64,000 nt of DNA from contig NZ_CP114786.1 in NCBI RefSeq assembly GCF_027359675.1, positions 3,818,501-3,882,500 on the forward strand, in the 5' to 3' direction. Shown one piece after another: positions 8,736-18,240 of the stretch. The stretch comes from Roseibium sp. Sym1. GTDB taxonomy: Bacteria; Pseudomonadota; Alphaproteobacteria; Rhizobiales; Stappiaceae. The notes below the pieces were generated by a model. That model was given only the letters and a program-made list of their open reading frames with translations. It had not been told where the DNA came from and searched no databases. The position numbers and the translations under genes were made by a program. How positions within the stretch are numbered: position 1 is the first letter of the stretch; each line of letters opens with the position of its first letter.

Positions 8736-8970
8736 GTTACAAAGGGAACAATGATCTAGACCGCGCCAAAAGCCAGCTTCTGTTTGAGATGCACGCAAGA
8801 CTTTGCGCAACTAGATCATGCTTTCAAAGGACGTGCTCGACTCTTGCCCTTCGGGCCCTTCAAATGGCTAAACTGTCAGGTGATTTACTAATGCTGGACA
8901 ATTGGCATTCGCTGCGCTTGACAGGGATGACAGCGGACTGTTGCTCAGATGAAGGTAGCGGCGCTCAACG

Positions 8971-10725
8971 TCACGCGATCACCGTCTCCTGCAGCGCCTT
9001 GCGCATGTCGTCGGCGACGATGACCGGTCTGGTATCCGTCGGCACCACGAACAGTCCGAGTTTTTGCGTCACCCGGCCCAGCCTGACCGACGCGGTCATG
9101 AAGACCAGCAGGGGCGCCGCGACCAGCGGCAGGGCGACCGGCAACAGCCAGTAGAACAGCTCCGGCACGTATTCGTGGCAAAAGGCTATGGCGCCTGCGC
9201 CTGTCAGCACCATCCACCATGTGGCGGAAAGCGAGGCGCTGACCGGCAGGGATCCGTCGTCGCGGTCCGCCGCCGGCCAGCCGCTGTCGGCGCCTGTCAG
9301 GACCTGGAACACCGAGCGGCAATGAAACATCATGTGGATCGGCGCGAGGATCGAGGTCAGCAGGATCTCGAGCACGAAGCTGCAGAACAGGCGGACGGGA
9401 CCGCCGAAGCCTTGGGCGCTGCCGCCTGACAGCGCCCTGACCGTCAACAGCAGCTTGGGCAGGATCAGGAGGGCAACAAGGCCGAACAGCAGCGCCAGCG
9501 CCGTCGCGGTTTCCGGGTGCGGAAAGACCGGGAACAGCGACCGGCCGTCGAAATAGACGGGCGGCGAGGCCACCAGCGGCGCGGCGAGGCTCGCCAGCAG
9601 GAAGATGAGCCAGATCGGCGAGGCCAGGTAGGCGAAGATTCCCTGCAGGATGGAAATCCGGCTCCAGAAGCGGAACCGGGGCGCGGCCAGGATACGGCTG
9701 TGCTGCAGGTTGCCCTGGCACCAGCGCCGGTCGCGCTTGGCATAGTCGACCATGTTGGCCGGGGCTTCCTCGTAGGAACCGGTCAGGTCCGGGTCGAGCC
9801 TGACCGTCCAGCCGTCGCGCGCCAGAAGCGCGGCCTCGACGGTGTCGTGGCTGAGGATATGCCCTCCGAAGGGCGGTTTTCCGTTAAGGGGCGCCATGCC
9901 GCAGGCGGCGGCGAAGGCCCGCGTGCGGATCAGGGCATTGTGTCCCCAGAACGTGCCTTCCCGGCCCTGGACGGAGGCCAGGCCGCGCGCGAAATAGGGG
10001 CCGTAGAGCGAGGTTGCGAACTGCAGCAATCGGCCAAAAAGGGTTTGCAGACCGATGATCTGCGGCAGCGACTGCAGGAGAGCGAGTTTCGGGTCGGCTT
10101 CCATGCGCCGGACCATCTCCAGAATGGTCTCGCCTTCCATCAGGCTGTCGGCGTCCAGCACCAGCATGTAATCGTAGGCGCCGCCGGAAGTCGTCAGAAA
10201 CTCCGCGATGTTGCCGGCCTTTCGGCCGGTGTTTGTCTCGCGGCGGCGGTAGAAAAGATGACCGCCCGCGCCAAGCCGTGCCAGCAGGTTCTGATAGGCC
10301 GCCAGCTCCTTTTGCGCGATTTCGGGCCGGGTCGTGTCGGACAGCACGTGGAAGTCGAACCGGTCGCTCGCAAGCGAGTTGCGGACGGACAGCATGATCG
10401 CCTCCAGCCGCGCGAAGACCGGTCCTGTCGCTTCGTTGTAGATCGGCAGCAGAATGGCCGTGCGGCTCTCGGGACATGACGAGACCCGTGGCCTGGCTTC
10501 CGTCGGAAACAGGATACCGAACAGGGCAATGCAGCCACCCCAGGCGAGCCAGAAGGCGGCAATCGCCATCAGGGTGATCCGGACCACGTCAAGCCAGTCA
10601 AAGCCGTCGGCCTGGACCACCGTTGCGAACATGTAGGACGCCGCGGTGGTGAGAGACAGGGCGATGACGAACATGGCCAGCCGCCGGAAAAAGGCGGACA
10701 GCGCAATGGACGCGATCCGGTCCAT
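8971..10725 (-). CDS. opgH: Glucan biosynthesis glucosyltransferase OpgH (MdoH)
   Basis: This 584-residue inner-membrane GT2 family glycosyltransferase polymerises and exports the glucan backbone of osmoregulated periplasmic glucans. Two N-terminal membrane helices (about 10-40 and 48-75) precede the catalytic domain. That domain contains LLPIYNE (about 92-98), the DxD-type motif LDADS (191-193) and the RRWCQGN acceptor motif (333-339). Several C-terminal helices form the transport path. It is shorter than E. coli MdoH (about 850), as is common in Alphaproteobacteria. It is the last gene of the opgG - small ORF - opgH operon. Confidence 0.92.
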   Translation of the reverse strand: MDRIASIALSAFFRRLAMFVIALSLTTAASYMFATVVQADGFDWLDVVRITLMAIAAFWLAWGGCIALFGILFPTEARPRVSSCPESRTAILLPIYNEATGPVFARLEAIMLSVRNSLASDRFDFHVLSDTTRPEIAQKELAAYQNLLARLGAGGHLFYRRRETNTGRKAGNIAEFLTTSGGAYDYMLVLDADSLMEGETILEMVRRMEADPKLALLQSLPQIIGLQTLFGRLLQFATSLYGPYFARGLASVQGREGTFWGHNALIRTRAFAAACGMAPLNGKPPFGGHILSHDTVEAALLARDGWTVRLDPDLTGSYEEAPANMVDYAKRDRRWCQGNLQHSRILAAPRFRFWSRISILQGIFAYLASPIWLIFLLASLAAPLVASPPVYFDGRSLFPVFPHPETATALALLFGLVALLILPKLLLTVRALSGGSAQGFGGPVRLFCSFVLEILLTSILAPIHMMFHCRSVFQVLTGADSGWPAADRDDGSLPVSASLSATWWMVLTGAGAIAFCHEYVPELFYWLLPVALPLVAAPLLVFMTASVRLGRVTQKLGLFVVPTDTRPVIVADDMRKALQETVIA

Positions 10726-10726
10726 G

Positions 10727-11050
10727 TCAGCGGCTCCGCGCCGTGACGGGAGATCGTTTCATCCGGGGGCGCAGCAGCTGCAGAGCCCGCTGCCACGCGC
10801 GCAGCTGGGGCGCCAGCCGAACGGCAAGCGGCGGGTTCAGGTCATGGGCAGGCATGTCGAGCCCGTGGCGCGGCGGCGGCACAGGCAGGGCGCGAACGGG
10901 AGCAGCGTGCCGGCCGCTGTCCAGTACCTCGCGCAGGATCTCGTCCGAAAGGTCCGGACGGTTCAGCACCGTCCGGATTTCGTCGTAATCGTGAGACATG
11001 CCGCCGGCGCGCGACGGGTGTCCGGGATGGATCCCTGCCTGCCTGTTCAT
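10727..11050 (-). CDS. Small ORF between opgG and opgH
   Basis: I place the start at ATG 11050, which overlaps the opgG stop by ATGA. The stop lies one base before the opgH start. The 107-residue product is soluble, rich in Arg, Pro and Leu, with an acidic helix YDEIRTVLNRPDLSDEILREV. Tight coupling on both sides argues that it is real. E. coli MdoH carries a long cytoplasmic N-terminal region that this shorter OpgH lacks, so a split-off regulatory segment is conceivable, but I see no direct sequence match. Confidence 0.6.
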   Translation of the reverse strand: MNRQAGIHPGHPSRAGGMSHDYDEIRTVLNRPDLSDEILREVLDSGRHAAPVRALPVPPPRHGLDMPAHDLNPPLAVRLAPQLRAWQRALQLLRPRMKRSPVTARSR

Positions 11051-12639
11051 GAGCGCCCACTCCATTGATACATCCAGGTTTCGGTGATGTCGGTCCCGTC
11101 CAGTTGAAGCGCCAGGATGAATTCGACCGGAATTTCCTGGTCGTCCCGTTCGATGTCGAGCACCGCCCGCCAGGAGCCGCCTTCGAGCCGCTGGACGAAA
11201 CTGTGTTTGACCGTTCCCTTTTGAACCGACAGGCGGGGTTTCACGGGAGCGTCTGCACCGAGACCGGAGAGAGAGGGCCCGGCGAATTCGACAACGAATT
11301 TCCTCAGTTTGGGGTCAGGGTCCGAGGCGGCGGCTCCGCCGTGGCCCGTGCCTGTGGTGATCACTGTTGCCAGTTCGGTTCCCGGTTCCGGGTCCCGGCC
11401 CCAGATCATCCGGTAGGCGAAGCGATGCTCGGACCCGGCGGCGGCTTCGGAGCCAGGAACCCAGAAGGCAACGATGTTGTCGTGGATTTCCTTGTCTGCC
11501 GGAATTTCGGCAAGCATCACCTGGCCCTTGCCCCAGTCGTTGACCGGCTCGATCCAGAGCGATGGGCGGCGTTGGTACTTGGCCTCGGTGTCCTGGTAGT
11601 GATCGAAACTGCGGTCGCGCTGCAGCAGGCCGAAACCGGCCGGATTGTCTTCCGAAAAGAAGGAGAGGGCAAGACTGTCCGGATTGCGCAAGGGCCGCCA
11701 CAGGCGTTGACCGTTCTGGCGCAGGATCAGAAGACCGTCATTGTCATGGACTTCCGGGCGGTAGTCGTCGAAGCCGACCCGGTCGTTTTCACCGAACAGG
11801 AACATGGATGTCAGCGGGGCGACGCCCAGCCGCTCGACATCGTCGCGCAGGAAAATACGCGCATCGACTTCCACCACAGTGTTGATGCCCGGCTTGATGG
11901 TGAACTGGTAGGCGCCGGTCACCCGCTCGCTTTCCAGCTCCGCGTAAAGCCGCATTTCGGAGGCGCCGCGCGCGGGGCGTTCCAGGTAGAACCGGTTGAA
12001 GCGCGGGAACTCCTCCGGCCCGGCAATGGCGGTGTCGACCGCAAGGCCCCTTGCGGACAGGCCGTAGACATTGCCCTTGCCGAGGGACCGGAAATAGCTG
12101 GCGCCGAGAAACACGATCAGCTCGTCGAAATAATCCGGCGTGTTGAGCGGATGATGCAGGCGGAAGCCGGCAATGCCGGGCATCTCGATGTCCTTGAAGT
12201 CGGACGGGACGAGCGGTTCGCCATAGATGAAATCCGTGCCGGTGAAGAGCCGGGGGTGGGCCTTGCCGTCGACGATCTCGAAGAGCTCTACAGGATCCTT
12301 GAACAGCCAGCCGGGGTGAAAGGCCTGCAGCCGGTATTGGCCGCCCTGATCTTTCCAGAGAGACCGGTCGGGATTGAACCGGATGGCGCGGTGCTGGTCA
12401 TAGGTCAGCTTGGCGAGCACTTCCGGCAGAGACGCCTCGTCCGGCTCGTATGCCCTGCCGGCCTTGTCTTTCATGCGCGTCACGAGCGACTCGAAGTCGA
12501 ATGCTTCGCCCTCGGGACTTTCTGCCTGGGACGGTTGCGGCGAGGAGGTCTCGGCCCGGCCGACGCCCGGGAACCCGCTCGCGGACAAGGCTCCGGCGGC
12601 AAGCGCTGTTGCCGAAAGAAATACGCGTCGATTGATCAC
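11047..12639 (-). CDS. opgG: Periplasmic glucan biosynthesis protein OpgG/OpgD
   Basis: This 530-residue protein matches the MdoG/OpgG family of periplasmic proteins needed to modify or shape osmoregulated glucans. The N terminus MINRRVFLSATALAAGAL is a twin-arginine signal (RRVFLS), ending near AEA/AET; a Tat signal is more typical of OpgD than of E. coli OpgG. The mature part opens FDFESLVTRMKDKA and includes FRLHHPLN. It heads the operon with the small ORF and opgH. About 200 bp upstream are free of genes and should hold the promoter. Family certain, G versus D undecided. Confidence 0.9.
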   Translation of the reverse strand: MINRRVFLSATALAAGALSASGFPGVGRAETSSPQPSQAESPEGEAFDFESLVTRMKDKAGRAYEPDEASLPEVLAKLTYDQHRAIRFNPDRSLWKDQGGQYRLQAFHPGWLFKDPVELFEIVDGKAHPRLFTGTDFIYGEPLVPSDFKDIEMPGIAGFRLHHPLNTPDYFDELIVFLGASYFRSLGKGNVYGLSARGLAVDTAIAGPEEFPRFNRFYLERPARGASEMRLYAELESERVTGAYQFTIKPGINTVVEVDARIFLRDDVERLGVAPLTSMFLFGENDRVGFDDYRPEVHDNDGLLILRQNGQRLWRPLRNPDSLALSFFSEDNPAGFGLLQRDRSFDHYQDTEAKYQRRPSLWIEPVNDWGKGQVMLAEIPADKEIHDNIVAFWVPGSEAAAGSEHRFAYRMIWGRDPEPGTELATVITTGTGHGGAAASDPDPKLRKFVVEFAGPSLSGLGADAPVKPRLSVQKGTVKHSFVQRLEGGSWRAVLDIERDDQEIPVEFILALQLDGTDITETWMYQWSGRS

Positions 12640-12841
12640 GACGTTAGCCCACCATGTTGAAATTAATGTTCTTTTTGGGTCACAGAATGAGTGAGCACGT
12701 GCACTGCAGCAATTTTAGGGAGAAATCCAGACCAAAAAACGGCATTTCTGTGCATCGCAGCAAAGCTGCATCTGTTCGCTCTTCCTAAAACACCGAAGAC
12801 AGCGAATGGTTGCCCGAAAAATCAAAAAAATTCAGATGGTC

Positions 12842-13936
12842 TCAAAGACGGCCTGCGACCTCGTCGGCAATGGCGAGGCAGGATGTCAGCCCGGGCGATT
12901 CCATGCCGTAAAGGGCAACGAGGCCCTCGAGGCCATGGGTCTCCGGCCCGTCGATACGGAAATCCGCTGCGGGTTCACCAGGGGCGGAGATCTTCGGGCG
13001 GAAGCCGCAATAGTCCGGAACGAGGGACTTGTCAGGCAGGCCGGGCCAGTAGCTGCGGATCGCGGCGTAGAACTTGCCGCCGCGCGACGGGTCGACCTCG
13101 TAGTCGATGTGCTCGACCCATTCGACATCCGGGCCGAAACGGGCCTGGTGCTGCAGGTCCAGCGTGATGTGGACGCCCGAGCCGCCCGGTTCTGGCACCG
13201 GATAGACCAGCCGGGAAAACGGCGCCTTGCCCTGCAGCTTGAAATAGTTGCCCTTGGCCAGATAGGCCTTCGGCGCGTTGGCACCGGGCAGGTCCGCCAT
13301 CAGCCCGGGCGCGCCGTGGCCGGCGGAGACGATCAGTTCCCGGCAGGTGAGGGCGGTGGTGTCACCGTCCGCGGTCTCGACCACGAGCCTGTAGCCTTCG
13401 GGGCCAGGCGTGATCTCCTTGACGCGGCTGTTGAGGACGACCTGGCCGCCATGGGCTTCCAGTCCGCCCTGAAGGGCGAGCATCAGACCGTGGCTGTCGA
13501 TGATGCCGGTCGAGGGCGACCACAGCGCGCCGGCGCAATCCAGTTCCGGTTCGATTTCCTCGAGTTTCCTGCGGTCGTAGAAGACGAGATCCGTCAGGTC
13601 GGTCGCCAGGGCCTGCTGGTGCAGGCGCTCCAGTTCGGGGAGTTGCGCCTCGTTGCCTGCGACGATCAGCTTGCCGATGCGCTCATGGGCGATGCCGTTG
13701 TCGGCGCAGAAGTCATAGAGCATGTGCTTGCCGGGCAGGCACAGCTTTGCCTTCAGGCTGCCGGGTGGATAGTAGATTCCGGCATGGATGACCTCGGAAT
13801 TGCGGGCGCTGGTCTCCGAGCCGATCAGCCCGTGCCGCTCCAGCACCATCACTTCGCGGCCCTTGAGCGCCAGCGCCCGGCCGATCGCCAGTCCGATGAC
13901 ACCGGCGCCGATCACGAGGGTTTCAATGTCAGGCAT
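12842..13936 (-). CDS. FAD-dependent oxidoreductase (DAO family, L-2-hydroxyglutarate oxidase-like)
   Basis: This 364-residue flavoprotein starts with a dinucleotide-binding motif (VIGAGVIGLAIGRALA, about 8-23) and an acidic strand end ERHG. It continues GSETSARNSEVIHAGIYY, a stretch characteristic of LhgO/L2HGDH-type oxidases. The C terminus has the second FAD contact LVALYGMESPGLTSC. Such enzymes oxidise 2-hydroxy acids and pass electrons to quinone or oxygen. It is monocistronic on the minus strand and is separated from gatA by a class 3 palindrome. The substrate is inferred from similarity. Confidence 0.83.
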   Translation of the reverse strand: MPDIETLVIGAGVIGLAIGRALALKGREVMVLERHGLIGSETSARNSEVIHAGIYYPPGSLKAKLCLPGKHMLYDFCADNGIAHERIGKLIVAGNEAQLPELERLHQQALATDLTDLVFYDRRKLEEIEPELDCAGALWSPSTGIIDSHGLMLALQGGLEAHGGQVVLNSRVKEITPGPEGYRLVVETADGDTTALTCRELIVSAGHGAPGLMADLPGANAPKAYLAKGNYFKLQGKAPFSRLVYPVPEPGGSGVHITLDLQHQARFGPDVEWVEHIDYEVDPSRGGKFYAAIRSYWPGLPDKSLVPDYCGFRPKISAPGEPAADFRIDGPETHGLEGLVALYGMESPGLTSCLAIADEVAGRL

Positions 13937-13996
13937 GGCTTTCTCCGGCTTCTCATCGGAATGGGAACGGGTCGGCTTCGCCGATTACCCCCATCC

Positions 13997-14150
13997 CCAA
14001 CCCTTCCCCACAAGGGGGAAGGGGGCTGGCTGCGGCTTGCAATCGAACGCATCAATGAAGTTGGCAGATCACGTTCAGTTCTTTTGCCACGATGGTGAAA
14101 CGTTTGGTCCCCCTCCCCCTTGTGGGGAGGGGACAGGGGTGGGGGGAACC
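13997..14150. repeat. Palindromic element, CCCCCTTGTGGGG type (class 3)
   Basis: CCCTTCCCCACAAGGGGG near 14000 and CCCCCTTGTGGGGAGGGG near 14110 form the two inverted arms, about 90 bp apart. The arms resemble those at 7530-7644. The element fills most of the gap between the convergent ends of gatA and the start of the oxidoreductase gene. Confidence 0.6.
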
Positions 14151-14176
14151 CAGCCCCGAACGCCGGCAGGTGCGGA

Positions 14177-15661
14177 TCAGCCCCACCACTTTTCCGGTTC
14201 GAAGGAGCCGGCGGCGTCCTCGATGACCTGGCCGACCTGGAACAGGGTGCTTTCGTCGAACGGCTTGCCGATCAGCTGCAGGCCGAGGGGCAGGCCGGAC
14301 TTGTCGAGACCGGCGGGCACGGAGATGCCCGGCAGGCCGGCCATGTTCACGGTCACGGTGAAAATGTCGTTCAGGTACATCTTCACCGGGTCGGAATGCA
14401 GGTCCTGGTCGGCGACGCCGAAGGCGGCCGACGGGGTTGCCGGGGTCAGGATGGCATCGACCCCGTTTTCCCATGCCAGGTCGAAGTCGCGCTTGATCAG
14501 CGTGCGCACTTTCTGGGCCTTGAGGTAATAGGCGTCATAGTAACCGGCCGACAGCACGTAGGTGCCGATCAGGATGCGGCGCTTGACCTCCTCGCCGAAG
14601 CCTTCGGCGCGGGTGTTCTCGTACATCTCGACAATGTCCTTGCCCGGCACGCGCAGGCCGTAGCGCACGCCGTCATAGCGGGCGAGGTTGGACGAGGCTT
14701 CCGCCGGAGCGACGATGTAATAGGCCGGCAGGGCATACTTGGTGTGCGGCATGGAAATGTCGACGATTTCCGCGCCGGCGGCCTTGAGCCAGTCAATGCC
14801 TTTCTGCCACAGCTCGTTGATCTCGCCCGGCATGCCGTCCATGCGGTATTCGGCCGGAATGCCGATCTTCAGGCCCTTTACCGACTTGCCGATGGCGGCT
14901 TCGTAGTCCGGCACCTCGATGTCGACGGAGGTGGTGTCCTTCGGGTCGACGGAGGCCATGGACTTCAGCAGGATCGCGCTGTCGCGCACCGTGTGGGCGA
15001 TCGGCCCGGCCTGGTCGAGCGAGGAGGCAAAGGCGACGACGCCCCAGCGGGAGCAGCGGCCATAGGTCGGCTTGATGCCGACGGTGCCGGTGAAGGCGGC
15101 AGGCTGGCGGATCGAGCCGCCCGTATCGGTGGCCGTCGCACCCATGCACATACGCGCGGCGACGGCCGAGGCGGAGCCGCCGGAGGACCCGCCGGGTACC
15201 AGGTCCTGGTTGGAGCCCTGCTTGCGCCACGGGTTGATCACCGGGCCGTAATAGGAGGTCTCGTTGGAGGAGCCCATGGCGAACTCGTCCATGTTGAGCT
15301 TGCCGAGCATGACGGCGCCGTCGGCCCACAGGTTCGAGGTCACGGTGGATTCATAGGGCGGCTTGAAGCCGTCGAGGATGTGGCTGCAGGCCTGGGTGTG
15401 CACGCCCCTGGTGGCGAACAGGTCCTTGATGCCCAGCGGAATGCCCTCCAGCGCGCCGCCTTCGCCCTTGGCGAGTTTCTCGTCGGAGGCCTTTGCCATC
15501 TCGCGAGCCTGGTCGGCGGTGACGGTCACGTAGGCGTTGAGCTGGCTGTTGGCGGCCTCGATGTTGGAGATGAAAGCGTCGGTCAGTTCCAGGGACGTGT
15601 AGTCCTTGTTCTTCAGGCCTTCGCGGGCCTCGGCAATGGTGAGTTTGGTCAGATCGGTCAT
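14177..15661 (-). CDS. gatA: Aspartyl/glutamyl-tRNA amidotransferase subunit A
   Basis: This 494-residue protein is the amidase subunit of GatCAB, which converts Glu-tRNA(Gln) and Asp-tRNA(Asn) to the amidated forms. The amidase-signature triad is visible: Lys79 in GIKDLF, the serine of [10 protein letters not shown] (about 159-160) and Ser183 in [10 protein letters not shown]. Full length is normal for the family. It lies downstream of gatC, separated by a GNAT gene with only a few bases between stops and starts, so the three are likely cotranscribed. gatB is not in the window. Confidence 0.97.
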   Translation of the reverse strand: MTDLTKLTIAEAREGLKNKDYTSLELTDAFISNIEAANSQLNAYVTVTADQAREMAKASDEKLAKGEGGALEGIPLGIKDLFATRGVHTQACSHILDGFKPPYESTVTSNLWADGAVMLGKLNMDEFAMGSSNETSYYGPVINPWRKQGSNQDLVPGGSSGGSASAVAARMCMGATATDTGGSIRQPAAFTGTVGIKPTYGRCSRWGVVAFASSLDQAGPIAHTVRDSAILLKSMASVDPKDTTSVDIEVPDYEAAIGKSVKGLKIGIPAEYRMDGMPGEINELWQKGIDWLKAAGAEIVDISMPHTKYALPAYYIVAPAEASSNLARYDGVRYGLRVPGKDIVEMYENTRAEGFGEEVKRRILIGTYVLSAGYYDAYYLKAQKVRTLIKRDFDLAWENGVDAILTPATPSAAFGVADQDLHSDPVKMYLNDIFTVTVNMAGLPGISVPAGLDKSGLPLGLQLIGKPFDESTLFQVGQVIEDAAGSFEPEKWWG

Positions 15662-15664
15662 GGA

Positions 15665-16150
15665 TCAGGTCTCTTGATGGGCCGCGAGCGGCCGGGAATA
15701 GAAAACGGAATAGGGGCTGTCGGGATAATCGAGCACAGGGCCGCATTGTCTGAAACCGGCCGCCTCATAAAGTCGCCGGGCGGCATCGTAATTGTGGCCC
15801 GTTTCGAGTACGAGCCGCTCGAAGCCTTCCTCGACGGCGCGGTCGGTGACATGAGCGAGGATCCGCCGTGCCAGGCCCATCCCCCGGTAGTCGGGGCGGG
15901 CATAGAAGCGTTTCAGCTCGCCGGTGCCGTCAGCGTGGCGGTGAAGGGCGCCGCAGGCGGCGGCCTTGCCGTCAATGCGGGCAACGAACACCGTGGTTTC
16001 AGGGCCGGCCATGTCTTCCGCGCTCATGCTGAAATTGGCCTCTTCCGGCGTCAGGTTGCCAAGGATCGCGTTCAGCTCAAGGATCATGGCGCGCATGTCC
16101 TCAGTCAGGGGGCTTTCGACCGCGATTTCCACGTTCGGTTGCTGGCTCAT
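15665..16150 (-). CDS. GNAT family N-acetyltransferase
   Basis: This 161-residue protein has the GNAT fold. The acetyl-CoA loop is visible as RPDYRGMGLARRIL (about 109-122), preceded by KRFYARP and followed by YDAARRLYEAAGF. It sits between gatC and gatA with very short spacers, inside an essential translation operon. Substrate unknown; a role in amidotransferase or tRNA metabolism would be speculation based on position. Confidence 0.87.
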   Translation of the reverse strand: MSQQPNVEIAVESPLTEDMRAMILELNAILGNLTPEEANFSMSAEDMAGPETTVFVARIDGKAAACGALHRHADGTGELKRFYARPDYRGMGLARRILAHVTDRAVEEGFERLVLETGHNYDAARRLYEAAGFRQCGPVLDYPDSPYSVFYSRPLAAHQET

Positions 16151-16167
16151 CCCGTCGGCAATCCCGC

Positions 16168-16455
16168 TTATTCGACGACTTTCGGCACCATGAAGAAATT
16201 GTCTTCCGAGGCCGGGGCGTTCAGCGTGATGTCGTCGGCCTTGTTGCCGTCGGTGACACCGTCCGCGCGCTTCTTCATGGTCTGCTCGACCACGGAGGTC
16301 AGCGGCTCGACACCGTCGATATTGACCTCGTCGAGCTGCTCGACAAAGCCGAGAATGGCGTTCAGCTCGCCGGTCATGCGGGTGGCGTCTTCTTCGCTCA
16401 CCCTGATGCGCGCGAGCCGCGCGACGCGTTTCACCGTATCGGTATCAACTGACAT
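16168..16455 (-). CDS. gatC: Aspartyl/glutamyl-tRNA amidotransferase subunit C
   Basis: This 95-residue protein reads [17 protein letters not shown], continues with [15 protein letters not shown], and ends FFMVPKVVE, all standard for GatC, the small stabilising subunit of GatCAB. I chose the ATG at 16455; an upstream in-frame start would add an unconserved arginine-rich leader. It heads the gatC-GNAT-gatA unit and diverges from a TetR gene, leaving about 170 bp for promoters. Confidence 0.95.
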   Translation of the reverse strand: MSVDTDTVKRVARLARIRVSEEDATRMTGELNAILGFVEQLDEVNIDGVEPLTSVVEQTMKKRADGVTDGNKADDITLNAPASEDNFFMVPKVVE

Positions 16456-16626
16456 GTGTGTCCCCGTTGGTCTGGCTGTGCGTGCGGGCGGCGGAAGGAT
16501 CCGGAGCCGCACGGGTCCGGACCTGTTTGCGGCCGGCCACGGGCAAATTCAAGAGCTTCGGCTTGCGGGCGGACGGAATTGAAGTTATTCCGGTTCTGAT
16601 TGTAACCGTAATTAGAAAGGGGCGGC

Positions 16627-17211
16627 ATGTCCGGCCGGCCGCAGGACGACAGGGTGACGACGGCTCTCCTGGAGGCGGCGCTCCGGGAACTCTCCCAGAA
16701 CGGCTATGAGGCAACCACCATCGCTGCCGTGGCCGCGCGGGCGCGGACCAGCAAACAGGCGGTCTACCGGCGTTACCGGGACAAGGAAGCCCTGATCGCG
16801 GCGGCGGTCGGGCGCGCTCTGGCCGCAGCCCATCCGGGCCCGCCGCAACGCGGCAGCGTCGCCGAAGACCTGCGTCAGTGTCTTCTGGGCACCGTGCGGG
16901 CGTTTCAGGAGACCCTGCTCGGCGGTGCGCTGCGCGCGCTGGTGCCGTACCGGGACCGGCCCGCGCTGGCGGCTGTGCTCGAGGAAGCGGAGGCCGCGCG
17001 GCGTCTCGTCCTGCGCCAGATCTTTCTGGCAACGCCATTTGAAACGGACATGGAGGCCCGGATCGATCTCTTGCTCGGGCTTGTCTATTTCGGCGTTGTG
17101 TTGCGCGGTCAAACGATCAGCGAGGCGGATGTCGAGACGGCGATCTACCTGGTGCTGGGCCTGGTCGCGCCGAGAGATCCGGCAGGGTTGCGGGGCCTCC
17201 CGGGAATGTGA
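16627..17211 (+). CDS. TetR-family transcriptional regulator
   Basis: This 194-residue protein has an N-terminal TetR DNA-binding domain (about 8-55): LLEAALRELSQNGYEATTIA, then the recognition helix in ARTSKQAVYRRYRDKEAL. The C-terminal ligand domain is helical and unspecific. It diverges from gatC, and its own target is unclear. The downstream YHS-protein gene is in the same direction about 150 bp away and could be regulated by it, but no operator is evident to me. AAAGGGGCGGC just before the ATG serves as ribosome site. Confidence 0.88.
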   Translation: MSGRPQDDRVTTALLEAALRELSQNGYEATTIAAVAARARTSKQAVYRRYRDKEALIAAAVGRALAAAHPGPPQRGSVAEDLRQCLLGTVRAFQETLLGGALRALVPYRDRPALAAVLEEAEAARRLVLRQIFLATPFETDMEARIDLLLGLVYFGVVLRGQTISEADVETAIYLVLGLVAPRDPAGLRGLPGM

Positions 17212-17365
17212 CGGTCTCGATCATCACATTCCGCTCGCCCGTTGCTGTCAGTTCTGTGATCAAGGGTGATTGGTGTTCTCCGGCAGCAGGCGACATCTTG
17301 GCGTCGAGCGCGGTGCAGGGAGGCACCGGCCGCGCCTGCCCGCTCACACCACAAGGGAGACGTCG

Positions 17366-17860
17366 ATGCCGCTCTATACGTCCAAATCCGTTCTTCTGGG
17401 CCTGACAGCCCTGTTTTCCGCCGCCGCCTTTTCCGCTTCGGCCGACGAAATCACCACCTTCACCAAGGGCGGCGCCGCGATCGGCGGCACCGACCCGGTC
17501 GCCTATTTCACCGAAGGAAAACCGGTTGCCGGCTCCGACGACTACACGTTCGAGTATGACGACGTGACCTGGAAATTCGCGTCCGCGGAAAATCGTGATG
17601 CCTTCGCCGCCGACCCGGCCAAATACGCGCCGCAATATGGCGGCTTCTGTGCCTTCGGCGCCGCCATGGGCTTCAAGGTGCCGGTGGTGCCGGACGCCTG
17701 GTCCATCGTTGACGGCAAACTCTACCTCAACAACTCCCTGAAGGTTCAGGAGCGCTTCGAGGAAGACGTCCCGGGCTATATCCGCAAGGCGACGCTCAAC
17801 TGGGACATCATCAAGGACAAGAATCCGTCGGACCTGAAGGAACCGATCATCCGGGATTGA
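17366..17860 (+). CDS. Secreted YHS-domain protein
   Basis: I use the ATG at 17366, preceded by AAGGGAGA, giving 164 residues. Residues 1-26 are a Sec signal peptide (ALFSAAAFSASA, cut before DEITTF). The mature part contains a YHS-type domain: GGTDPVAYFTEGKPVAG, then YGGFCAFGAAMG. Such domains bind metal or occur with metal transport and oxidation systems. It is followed by a strong hairpin, so it is probably transcribed alone. Its function is unknown beyond the domain. Confidence 0.82.
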   Translation: MPLYTSKSVLLGLTALFSAAAFSASADEITTFTKGGAAIGGTDPVAYFTEGKPVAGSDDYTFEYDDVTWKFASAENRDAFAADPAKYAPQYGGFCAFGAAMGFKVPVVPDAWSIVDGKLYLNNSLKVQERFEEDVPGYIRKATLNWDIIKDKNPSDLKEPIIRD

Positions 17861-17885
17861 GGGTGCTGCCCTTTCAGAAGAATCG

Positions 17886-17911
17886 GAAAGCCCGCCGTCC
17901 GGCGGGCTTTC
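17886..17911 (+). terminator. Rho-independent-type hairpin after the YHS gene
   Basis: GAAAGCCCGCC and GGCGGGCTTTC form an 11-bp perfect stem around a 4-base loop. The stem ends in T residues but no long T-tract follows. It lies 26 bases after the stop codon. Confidence 0.7.
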
Positions 17912-17987
17912 GCATCAGATGCCAAGACCGAGGACGGATTTCTCTTCGCTCGGAATGTTAATGTCTGGTTTCGCCACGCCTTCTGCG

Positions 17988-18134
17988 GTCATCCCGGCCC
18001 CGAGCCGGGATTCAATCCACATTTCCGCAAATGCTATGTTGCGATTGATCCGTGCCGAGCCGAATGTCTGCGCATCTCTCCTCTTCTCCGGGAGCCAACG
18101 GGTCCCCGATCAGGCTACGCTTGTCGGGGGTGAC
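17988..18134. repeat. REP-like palindromic element (class 1) in a gene-free gap
   Basis: The element begins GTCATCCCGGCCCCGAGCCGGGAT, a hairpin, and ends TGTCGGGGGTGACC. It shares GTCATCCCGG with the insertion site of the IS110-type element. The surrounding 17912-18240 holds no convincing gene. Confidence 0.6.
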
Positions 18135-18240
18135 CCTGAAATATGCGTCGTCGTACCCAATTCCACCTTTCCTCCTGTTGCCCCTTCAAATCCGGCGCCT
18201 GCGATGCTAAATCCTGAATAATTGAGTCAGCATTCAAGAG

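Noticed and set aside
14120..16582. 820-codon open frame on the plus strand opposite gatA-GNAT-gatC
   Set aside because: It is antisense to three well-identified genes, has no family features, and long antisense frames are expected in GC-rich coding DNA.
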